Below, piece after piece: positions 21,675 through 27,419 of a DNA stretch of 27,419 nucleotides. A program made the translations under genes and the position numbers. Within the stretch, counting starts at the first letter, position 1. Each line of letters begins with the position of its first letter. The stretch is from contig JASHQF010000085.1 in NCBI GenBank assembly GCA_030037695.1, positions 1 through 27,419 on the forward strand, read 5' to 3'. This DNA comes from Thermoplasmata archaeon. GTDB lineage: Archaea > Thermoplasmatota > Thermoplasmata > Lutacidiplasmatales > UBA184. The notes under the pieces were generated by a model, which ran no database searches, was not told where the DNA came from, and was given only the letters and a program-made list of their open reading frames with translations.

Positions 21675-21682
21675 CTCATAAG
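21675..21682 (-). promoter_or_regulatory. TATA box of the lrp gene
   Basis: The minus strand reads CTTATGAG, centred about 25 bp before the ATG at 21653, the spacing of a leaderless archaeal gene. Confidence 0.5.
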
Positions 21683-21698
21683 CGGATGTGTCGCCGAG

Positions 21699-21714
21699 AT
21701 GGACGATCGTCCAT
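21699..21714. promoter_or_regulatory. Perfect 16-bp palindrome between lrp and glnA, likely operator
   Basis: ATGGACGATCGTCCAT is an exact 16-bp dyad in the 119-bp divergent gap. It lies about 17 bp upstream of the lrp TATA box and about 17-30 bp upstream of the probable glnA promoter (TTGATGTAG, 21731-21739). Lrp-family dimers bind dyads of about this size, so it could control both genes. Confidence 0.6.
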
Positions 21715-21772
21715 TCGGGAACGACGAGGGTTGATGTAGCCGGAGTCGGTCGGCCCCCCGGGGGCGGGCGCA

Positions 21773-23233
21773 GTGGGGGCGCAGGAGAAGCACGAGATCC
21801 CGAGCGGCGAGGCGACGGTCGAGCGGTTGCGATCGGAGAACGTTCGGTGGATCCAGCTGTTCTACACCGACGTCTTCGGGGGGTTCAACCAGGTCGATGT
21901 GCCCCGGGAGGCGCTCGAGCCCGAGATGTTCCGCTCGGGCGTCCCGAAGCTGGACGGCTCGTCGGTGCGCGGCTTCCGCGAGATCTACGAATCGGACATG
22001 TTGCTCGTCCCGGATCCGAAGACCCTCGCGACCGTTCCCTGGAACCCGGAGGCGGGAAAGACGGTCCGGTTCATCTGCGACGTGCGCCTCGGTGGGGCGA
22101 AAGAGACGTACGATCACGACCCGCGCGGGGTCGCGCGGACGACCGAGCGGGTCCTCGCCGACGCGGGGTACGACACCTCGTACTGGGGCCCCGAGATCGA
22201 GTTCTTCGTCTTCGACCAGGTCCAACTGCTCCCGTCCGGGCACGGGGTGCGCGACGCCTGGGCCGGTGCGGGGTACCTCATCCAGTCCGCCGAGGCGCCG
22301 TGGCAGCCGGGCAACGCCCACGCTCCGGTCCGGTTCAAGGAAGGCTACCACCGCACCCCGCCGGTCGACACCCTCCTCGGCCTCCGGGCCGAGGTCTGCA
22401 ACATCCTGGCCGACGACTTCCACCTCACGCTCGACGCCCACCACCACGAGGTCGCGACCGCGAGCCAGTCGGAGATCAACCTCCGGTTCGACGAGCTCGT
22501 GCCGATGGCCGACCACGTCCAGGACCTCCGCTACGTCCTCAAGAACGTCGCCCACCGGCACGGCAAGATCGCCTGCCTGATGCCGAAGCCGATCTACGGC
22601 GACAACGGCATCGGCATGCACACGAACCAATCCCTCTGGACGAACGGGGAGAACCGTTTCTACGACGCGAACGACGCCTACGCGGAAGTGAGCCAGACGT
22701 GCCGGTACTACATCGGCGGCCTCCTCGAGCACGCGCGGGCGCTCTGCGCCATCACGAACCCGACGACGAACTCCTACCGCCGGCTCGTCCCCGGCTACGA
22801 GGCCCCGGTGTTCATCGCGTGGAGCAAGGCGAACCGCTCGGCGAACGTGCGGATCCCGTTCTACCACCGCGGGCGGCCCGCGGCGAAGCGGGTCGAGTAC
22901 CGCACGCCCGACTCCGCGGCGAACATCTACCTCACCGAGGCCGCCCTCGCCCTCGCGGGTCTCGACGGGATCCGCCGGAAGATCGAGCCCCCGGCCCCGG
23001 TCGACGAGAACATCTACCGCCTGACCCCCGCCCAGCGCAAGGAGCGGCAGATCCGCGAGCTGCCGGGCTCGCTCGGGGAGGCGGCCGAATGCCTCGCTTC
23101 GGACCAGGAGTTCCTGAAACCGGCGTTCGTCCCGTCGTTGATCGAGACGTACCTGGCCGCGAAGCGGGAGGAGCAGCTCGAGCTCAACCTACGGCCGCAC
23201 CCGTACGAGTTCTACCGGTACCTCGACGTCTAG
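21773..23233 (+). CDS. glnA: Type I glutamine synthetase
   Basis: This 486-residue protein shows the standard landmarks: LDGSSVRGF at about 60-68, the Glu pair in WGPEIEFFVF at about 138-147, HHHEVATASQSEINLRF at about 223-239, KPIYGDNG at about 272-279, and NPTTNSYRRLVPGYEAP at about 329-345. It should make glutamine from glutamate, ammonia and ATP in the cytoplasm. The usual GSGMHxHxSLW motif reads GIGMHTNQSLW here (I280, N285), keeping the metal-binding His but changing a Ser and a His near the nucleotide. The N-terminus is that of a GSI enzyme with no extra domain. The GTG at 21773 follows a weak TATA at 21731-21739. Divergent lrp is the likely regulator. Genes for an amidohydrolase and others follow closely. 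A gamma-glutamyl-amide ligase role is an alternative. Confidence 0.93.
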   Translation: MGAQEKHEIPSGEATVERLRSENVRWIQLFYTDVFGGFNQVDVPREALEPEMFRSGVPKLDGSSVRGFREIYESDMLLVPDPKTLATVPWNPEAGKTVRFICDVRLGGAKETYDHDPRGVARTTERVLADAGYDTSYWGPEIEFFVFDQVQLLPSGHGVRDAWAGAGYLIQSAEAPWQPGNAHAPVRFKEGYHRTPPVDTLLGLRAEVCNILADDFHLTLDAHHHEVATASQSEINLRFDELVPMADHVQDLRYVLKNVAHRHGKIACLMPKPIYGDNGIGMHTNQSLWTNGENRFYDANDAYAEVSQTCRYYIGGLLEHARALCAITNPTTNSYRRLVPGYEAPVFIAWSKANRSANVRIPFYHRGRPAAKRVEYRTPDSAANIYLTEAALALAGLDGIRRKIEPPAPVDENIYRLTPAQRKERQIRELPGSLGEAAECLASDQEFLKPAFVPSLIETYLAAKREEQLELNLRPHPYEFYRYLDV

Positions 23234-23267
23234 GGCGAGCGCGCACGACGCCCCGGGGGAGGGCCGG

Positions 23268-24836
23268 GTGACGGGCGCCACGCTGTGGCTCGACGGGACC
23301 GTCTTCACCGGCCGCCGGTACGTCGAGGCGCTGCTCGTCGACGACGGGACGGTCGTCGCGGCGGGGGACCGCGCCTCGGTCGTCGGGCAGGCGCCGACCG
23401 GCACGGAGCGCCGATCGCTCGCCGGTGCCCTGGTCGTGCCGGGGCTGGTCGACGCGCATCTCCACGTTGCCGAGCTCGCCCGGTCGTGGGAAGGGCTCGA
23501 CCTTGCCGGAGCCCCCTCGCTCGCTTCCTTGCTCGATCGGGTCGCCGCCTGGGGGGCCTCGCATCCGGCCGGACCGCTCGTCGGGCGGGGCCTCGACCCC
23601 GAGCGTTTCCCCGACCGTCGCTGGCCGACGTCCGCCGACCTCGATCGGCTCGACGGGGATCGCCCGATCGTCCTCGTCCATGCGAGCGGTCATGCGGCGG
23701 TCGTGAACTCCGAGGCGCTCCGGTCGAGCGGCCTCGCTTCCGGATCGGTGCCGGTCCGCCCCGAGTTCGTCGGACGGTTCCCGGACGGGGCCCCGAACGG
23801 CGTGCTCTACGAGGAGGCCCTCGGGGCCGTCGACCGTCTACGGTCGGCGGGCGCCCCCGTGACCCCCGACGCCCTCGCTCGGACCCTCGCCCGCCTCCCC
23901 GACCTCGGGATCGTGGCCGTGGGGGCGATGAGCCTCACCCTGGAGGAGTGGAGGGGCCTCCGCGACCTCGCGGGAGAACGGCGCGTGCCGCTCACGGTGC
24001 GGGGGTACGTCCGGCTCGCGCTGCTCGACGGCGTCGTGCCCGCCGAGCTCGGTCGAGAGGGGGACCAGGTCCGACTCGCCGGGGTGAAGGCGTTCTTGGA
24101 CGGAGCGTTCGGGCCTCGCACCGCGGCCCTGGAGACGACGTACGCTGACGATCCGACGACGGCGGGCCAGGAGGTCGGCGCCGACCGCGAGCTCGGCGAC
24201 GCCCTCGACCGCGCCGCGGAGCGAGGTCTTGCCCCCGCCCTCCACGCGATCGGCGACCGGGCGGTGGCGCGGGCCGCCCGGCTGCTGACGGGACGGTTCC
24301 GCGCCGGGGGGCCGCCTCCTCGGATCGAGCACGCCTCGTTGACCCCGCCGTCGGGGCTCCGCTCCCTGGAGGCGTCCCGGGCCACGCTCGTGGTGCAGCC
24401 GGGGTTCGTTTGGAGCGACGCGTGGCTCGGCGCCCGGCTCGGGGCGGCGCGGGCGCGTTGGGCGTACGCGTTCCGGACGCTCCGTGACCGGGGCCTCCAC
24501 CTCGCGGGGTCCAGCGATGCTCCCTACGACGCCCCCGATCCTTGGCGAGGGGTGCGCGCCACCGTCGCGCGGCGGGATCCCTCGGGGGCCTCGGCGAACC
24601 CTGACCCCCGCGAGGCCCTCCCGCCGGAGGAGGCGCTCGCTCTCTACAGTTCTGAGGGGTGGGCCGCCCTCGGGGAGGAGGGAGGGACCCTCGAGCCGGG
24701 AAGTCGTGCGGACCTCCTCGTGCTCGCGGCGCCGACGCTCGCGGCCGCGCTGGGGCTCGCGGAGCACCCCGTGCGCGAGACGTGGATCGCCGGCCGCCGA
24801 GTCTTCCCCCGGAGCGACGCGGGAGCAACCGTCTAA
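23268..24836 (+). CDS. YtcJ-like metal-dependent amidohydrolase
   Basis: This 522-residue amidohydrolase-superfamily protein of the YtcJ/NfdA-type branch has these landmarks: an N-terminal beta-sandwich strand set (LWLDGTVFTG), the metal HxH in VVPGLVDAHLHVAEL at about 56-70, VLVHASGHAAVVNSEAL at about 134-150, VKAFLDGAFGPRTAAL at about 273-288, the metal His in LHAIGDRAVARAA, RIEHASL, and the catalytic Asp in LAGSSDAPYDAPDPW. The C-terminus returns to the sandwich (GTLEPGSRADLLVL). These enzymes hydrolyse amide or related bonds of small molecules; none of the motifs fixes the substrate. The GTG at 23268 is 34 bp after glnA, suggesting one transcript, so a role in releasing ammonia or amino acids is plausible. 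Confidence 0.88.
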   Translation: MTGATLWLDGTVFTGRRYVEALLVDDGTVVAAGDRASVVGQAPTGTERRSLAGALVVPGLVDAHLHVAELARSWEGLDLAGAPSLASLLDRVAAWGASHPAGPLVGRGLDPERFPDRRWPTSADLDRLDGDRPIVLVHASGHAAVVNSEALRSSGLASGSVPVRPEFVGRFPDGAPNGVLYEEALGAVDRLRSAGAPVTPDALARTLARLPDLGIVAVGAMSLTLEEWRGLRDLAGERRVPLTVRGYVRLALLDGVVPAELGREGDQVRLAGVKAFLDGAFGPRTAALETTYADDPTTAGQEVGADRELGDALDRAAERGLAPALHAIGDRAVARAARLLTGRFRAGGPPPRIEHASLTPPSGLRSLEASRATLVVQPGFVWSDAWLGARLGAARARWAYAFRTLRDRGLHLAGSSDAPYDAPDPWRGVRATVARRDPSGASANPDPREALPPEEALALYSSEGWAALGEEGGTLEPGSRADLLVLAAPTLAAALGLAEHPVRETWIAGRRVFPRSDAGATV

Positions 24837-24859
24837 CGTCCCGGTCCGCCTACGGGGGC

Positions 24860-25495
24860 ATGCCCGACGTCGCCGGGGTCCCGGCGCGCAAGGAGTTCTC
24901 CGCGACGATGCGGGTCGACCTCCTGGTCTCGGATTGGAAGGCCGGGCTCTCGCCCGAGCTCCCCGAGGAGGAGCGCGAGCGTCGGCTCTACGACGCCGCT
25001 TGGCAGGCGTACCTCGAGGGGGACTACGGCTTCGGTCTCTGGTGCTGGCACGAGTGCGACCGGCTCACGAACAACCTGGGCGGGAACCTGCGGGAGGTGA
25101 CCCGGGTCCTGGGGGCCGGACGCTACTTCGGGTTCAGCCACCGGCGCGCGGTCGCCTCGGAGGTCCCGCTCGAACGGATCTACCGGCCGCGAAAAGGCGA
25201 CATGAGCACCCCGCGGACCGACGCGTTCGTCCTGCCCCATTACCAGGTCCTCTGCGTCTACCTCGCGAAGGCCCGCCTCGGCGATGCCAAGGCGAAGGCC
25301 CTGCTCGAGATCGCGCTCGGCGAGCTCGAGGACCGGCGCCGGGCCGACCCGTTCCTCCCCCACTTCGAGACGTTCCGTACCCTGCTCGAGCGGAACGAAC
25401 GACGGGAGGCCCCCGCCCCCGACGCCCCCCCGGTCGAGGTCCCGGCCGCCGTCCCGACCCCGCGGCCCGCGCGCCGACGACCCCCGGCGCGGTAG
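24860..25495 (+). CDS. Unknown helical protein in the glnA unit
   Basis: I do not recognise this 211-residue protein. Residues about 17-185 look helical and globular: MRVDLLVSDWKAGL, RRLYDAAWQAYLEGDYGFGL, WCWHECDRLTNNLG, GRYFGFSHRRAVASEVPLER, LPHYQVLCVYLAKARLG, AKALLEIALGELEDRR. The helix pairs and the Trp/Tyr spacing hint at a TPR-like or all-helical fold. The last 30 residues are Pro/Ala/Arg-rich. The ATG at 24860 is 23 bp after the amidohydrolase stop, and a second ATG at 24908 is possible. Longer reading upstream is noise. It lies 52 bp before the saccharopine-dehydrogenase-like gene and is probably cotranscribed with its neighbours. Confidence 0.7.
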   Translation: MPDVAGVPARKEFSATMRVDLLVSDWKAGLSPELPEEERERRLYDAAWQAYLEGDYGFGLWCWHECDRLTNNLGGNLREVTRVLGAGRYFGFSHRRAVASEVPLERIYRPRKGDMSTPRTDAFVLPHYQVLCVYLAKARLGDAKAKALLEIALGELEDRRRADPFLPHFETFRTLLERNERREAPAPDAPPVEVPAAVPTPRPARRRPPAR

Positions 25496-25547
25496 CGCCT
25501 CCATCCGAAGCCGAGATGTCGCCGGTCGTCCCGTAGCCCGTCGAGCG

Positions 25548-26765
25548 ATGCGCGCGGTCGTACTCGGAGGCGGGGGCCTCACCGGACAGGTCGCGGTCCG
25601 CGCTCTCGCCGCGGGGACCGTCTTCACGAGCGTGGTCGCGGCCGATCTCGATCGGGCGCTCGCGGAGCGGGCTGCCGCCGCGACGCAGGGCCGGGCGACC
25701 TCCGAGCGGGTGGATCTTCGAGAGGCGGCGTCCCTCGACCGCACCCTGGCCGGCGCGGACGTCGTGGTCAACGCCGCGCCGTACCCCTTCCATCTGGAGG
25801 CGATGGAAGGAGCGCTCCGCGCGCGCGTCGCCTACCTCGACTTCGGAGGGTTGTTCCACACGACCCGACGGCAGCTCGACCTGGACGGCCGGTTCCGAGC
25901 GGCCGGCGTGCTCGCGATCCCGGGGCTCGGCCAGGTGCCGGGGATCTCGAACGTCCTCGTCGCCGAGGCGACCAAGGACCTCGACCGGGTCGACTCGGTG
26001 ACGCTCCGGGACGGCTGGCGGGACCTTGCGGTCGGAGGGCCCGAGCTCGCCTTCTCCTGGTCCCCGAGCACGTTCCTCGACGAGATGGTCCTCCCCGCGG
26101 TCCGGTTCGAGCAGGGGGCGTACCGCGAGGAGCCGCCCCTCAGCGGCGCCGAGGAGTACACGTTCCTCCCACCGGTGGGTCGGACCCGCGTCTACCGGAC
26201 CCTCCATTCCGAACCGGCGACGCTGCCCGGATTCCTCGCGGCCAAGGGATTGCGACGGTGCGAGTGGAAGGAAGGCGGCCCCGGCATCGAGCTTCTGCAC
26301 GCGCTCGCCCAGCTCGGGCTCGGCTCCGACCGTCCGCTCGCCGTCGACGGTGCGAGCGTCGCGCCCCGGGCGTTCCTGCTGGCCCTCCTGCGGCGAGAAG
26401 GCTTGGTGGGCGTTCGTCCGGGTACCGAACCCAACGATTGGGAGGTCCTCGACGTCGCGATCGAAGGGACCCTCGGCGGCGCACCCGCGACCCGTCATGC
26501 CGTCGCCCGCTTCCCCCCGAGGCCCGACTGGCGGTTCTCCGCGACCGAGTACGCCGTAGGGGTCGCCGGCGCGATCGGGGCAGAGATGATCGCCCGGGGC
26601 GAGATCCGGGGAGCGGGCGTCGTGCCTCCCGAAAGGGCGGTCCCCGGCGCCCGGTTCCGGGAGCTTCTCGCCGAGTGGGGGATTCGCACAGCGATCACCC
26701 CTCCCGAGCCCTCCCTGGCGGACGACCCCGGCCCTCTGCCCCGGGGGTCGCCAGCACACCCCTAG
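25548..26765 (+). CDS. Saccharopine-dehydrogenase-family NAD(P)-binding protein
   Basis: In this 405-residue protein the N-terminal Rossmann fold (MRAVVLGGGGLTGQVAVRAL, then the acidic end in VVAADLDRAL) is followed by GADVVVNAAPYPFHLEAMEG and VAYLDFGGLFHTTRR, the typical saccharopine dehydrogenase/lysine 6-dehydrogenase pattern. GVLAIPGLGQVPGISNVLVA at about 118-137 marks the join to the second domain. Members oxidise or reduce C-N bonds of lysine, saccharopine or carboxynorspermidine; the precise reaction is not readable. The ATG at 25548 starts exactly at the Rossmann fold. It is the last gene of the glnA-amidohydrolase-unknown series. The Pro-rich C-terminal 25 residues are probably disordered. 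A lysine or polyamine nitrogen role is inference. Confidence 0.87.
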   Translation: MRAVVLGGGGLTGQVAVRALAAGTVFTSVVAADLDRALAERAAAATQGRATSERVDLREAASLDRTLAGADVVVNAAPYPFHLEAMEGALRARVAYLDFGGLFHTTRRQLDLDGRFRAAGVLAIPGLGQVPGISNVLVAEATKDLDRVDSVTLRDGWRDLAVGGPELAFSWSPSTFLDEMVLPAVRFEQGAYREEPPLSGAEEYTFLPPVGRTRVYRTLHSEPATLPGFLAAKGLRRCEWKEGGPGIELLHALAQLGLGSDRPLAVDGASVAPRAFLLALLRREGLVGVRPGTEPNDWEVLDVAIEGTLGGAPATRHAVARFPPRPDWRFSATEYAVGVAGAIGAEMIARGEIRGAGVVPPERAVPGARFRELLAEWGIRTAITPPEPSLADDPGPLPRGSPAHP

Positions 26766-26826
26766 CGGACCGCTACGGCACCTGCACCGGCCGGGGGCCG
26801 GGGGAAGGGTGTTTCTCGCTTGGCAT

Positions 26827-26836
26827 CTATATATAG
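26827..26836 (+). promoter_or_regulatory. Strong TATA box of the aminotransferase gene
   Basis: CTATATATAG is a 10-bp palindromic TATA element in the 109-bp gap after 26765. Transcription should start near 26857. GGAG at 26860-26863 lies about 11 bp before the ATG at 26875, so this gene appears to have a short leader with a ribosome-binding site, unlike the leaderless genes nearby. Confidence 0.65.
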
Positions 26837-26874
26837 CGACCCCAGGTGAATGAACCCGCGGAGATGCATTTCTC

Positions 26875-27419
26875 ATGGCGGAGCCGGAACCCGCCCCCGC
26901 TCACCCTCCCGCGCGCCCGCTGGCCGGTTCGTGGGAGGACCGTCGGCTGCCTCCCCACGTCGCCGACGGGACGGTAGCGCCTCCCCCTCCGGGAGCCCCG
27001 CCTCCGAGCGTGCCTTCCACCGAACCGGAGTCTAAGGAGCCCCCGCGCGAGGTCGCGGCGACTCCGGCCGAGAGCGAGGTCGCCCCGCTCCCGCTGCCGA
27101 TCGCCCGCCTCGTCCCGAAGCTGCGCAAGAGCGCCAAGCTGTTCGAGGAGGCGAAGCGACACGTCCCGAACGCGTCGAGCTCGCTCATCCGGGTCGCGTC
27201 GTACGATCCGTGCCCCCCGTTCCTCGCCCGGGGGAAGGGGGCGCGCGTCTGGGACGAGGACGGCAACGAGTACCTCGACTTCAACCTCGCCTACGGGGTC
27301 CTGATCCAGGGCCACGCCCCCGACGCCCAGGTGAAGGCGATCCAGGAGCAGGCCGAGCTCGGGCTCCACTTCGCCTCGCCCACGGCGCTCGAGCTCGAGC
27401 TCGCCAAGCTGTTCCAGAA
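26875..27419 (+). CDS. Class III aminotransferase, glutamate-1-semialdehyde aminomutase type (partial, runs off right edge)
   Basis: Reading from the ATG at 26875, the first 80 or so residues are Pro/Ala/Glu-rich and probably disordered. From about residue 83 the sequence becomes family-like: KLRKSAKLFEEAKRHVPN, then PPFLARGKGARVWDEDGNEY, LDFNLAYGVLIQGHAPDAQV, and LHFASPTALELELAKLF at the edge. This matches the N-terminal part of HemL and related PLP aminotransferases. The family PGGVNSPVR segment reads PNASSSLIR, so a paralogue with another substrate is as likely as tetrapyrrole synthesis. The PLP lysine lies outside the window. The long extension is unusual for the family. It has its own TATA box and is probably separate from the glnA series. 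Confidence 0.82.
   Translation, partial: MAEPEPAPAHPPARPLAGSWEDRRLPPHVADGTVAPPPPGAPPPSVPSTEPESKEPPREVAATPAESEVAPLPLPIARLVPKLRKSAKLFEEAKRHVPNASSSLIRVASYDPCPPFLARGKGARVWDEDGNEYLDFNLAYGVLIQGHAPDAQVKAIQEQAELGLHFASPTALELELAKLFQ

Noticed and set aside
21773..23233. Adenylylation-regulated glutamine synthetase because of NIYRL near the C-terminus
   Set aside because: The surrounding motif is not the adenylylation site consensus (NLYDLPPEE), so covalent control is not supported.
1..27419. CRISPR arrays, insertion sequences, integrases or prophage
   Set aside because: No regularly spaced repeats, transposase or integrase motifs, or terminal inverted repeats were found on reading either strand.

Overview
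The window is very GC-rich (about 70% by eye) and reads as archaeal chromosome. TATA-like boxes sit about 25-30 bp before several start codons, so those genes are probably transcribed without a leader. The tRNA gene has no encoded CCA. There is also an AbrB-PhoU regulator of the archaeal type, an LsrF/DhnA-type aldolase and a type I glutamine synthetase paired with a divergent Lrp/AsnC regulator. A high-GC Thermoplasmatota lineage (soil or sediment type) is my best guess, but this is inference. I see no insertion sequence, CRISPR array, integrase or rRNA.

Layout. 1-3721 (minus strand): the start of a secreted protein leaving the left edge, then a three-gene run of a small unknown protein, a HerA/VirB4-like ATPase with a possible nuclease-like tail, and the RNA 2',3'-cyclic phosphodiesterase ThpR. 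3722-4407: no convincing gene. 4408-5688: an HxlR regulator and, divergently, an unknown protein with a duplicated helical motif. 5685-9898 (minus): a tightly coupled set for flavin-dependent amine or opine-type oxidation (a 2Fe-2S/FAD/BFD fusion like SoxA or HcnA+HcnB, a SoxB/HcnC-like oxidase), followed by a glycerate-2-kinase relative that has lost its catalytic motifs. 10030-11109 (plus): AbrB-PhoU regulator with a palindromic TATA element. 11126-12577 (minus): a Fur-like protein without its DNA-binding domain, followed by an iron-alcohol-dehydrogenase relative with a degraded metal site. 12665-13885: an MFS transporter.

14051-17192 (minus): an overlapping pair made of a membrane-anchored, PstS-like extracellular binding protein and a many-helix membrane protein carrying iron-sulfur cysteine motifs. 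No ABC transporter permease or ATPase accompanies it. This is the most system-like and least familiar unit in the window. 17358-18470: a divergent TetR regulator and tautomerase with a palindrome over the tautomerase TATA box. 18497-18581: tRNA-Leu(CAG). 18727-21088: a zinc metallopeptidase converging on an LsrF-like aldolase.

21117-26765: lrp and glnA diverge around a perfect 16-bp palindrome. glnA is followed in the same direction by a YtcJ-like amidohydrolase, an unknown protein and a saccharopine-dehydrogenase-like protein, all closely spaced and plausibly one nitrogen or amino-acid unit. From 26875 to the right edge is a class III aminotransferase (glutamate-1-semialdehyde aminomutase type) with a long proline-rich N-terminal extension, behind its own strong TATA box. 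The overall theme is amino-acid, amine and nitrogen metabolism with many local regulators.
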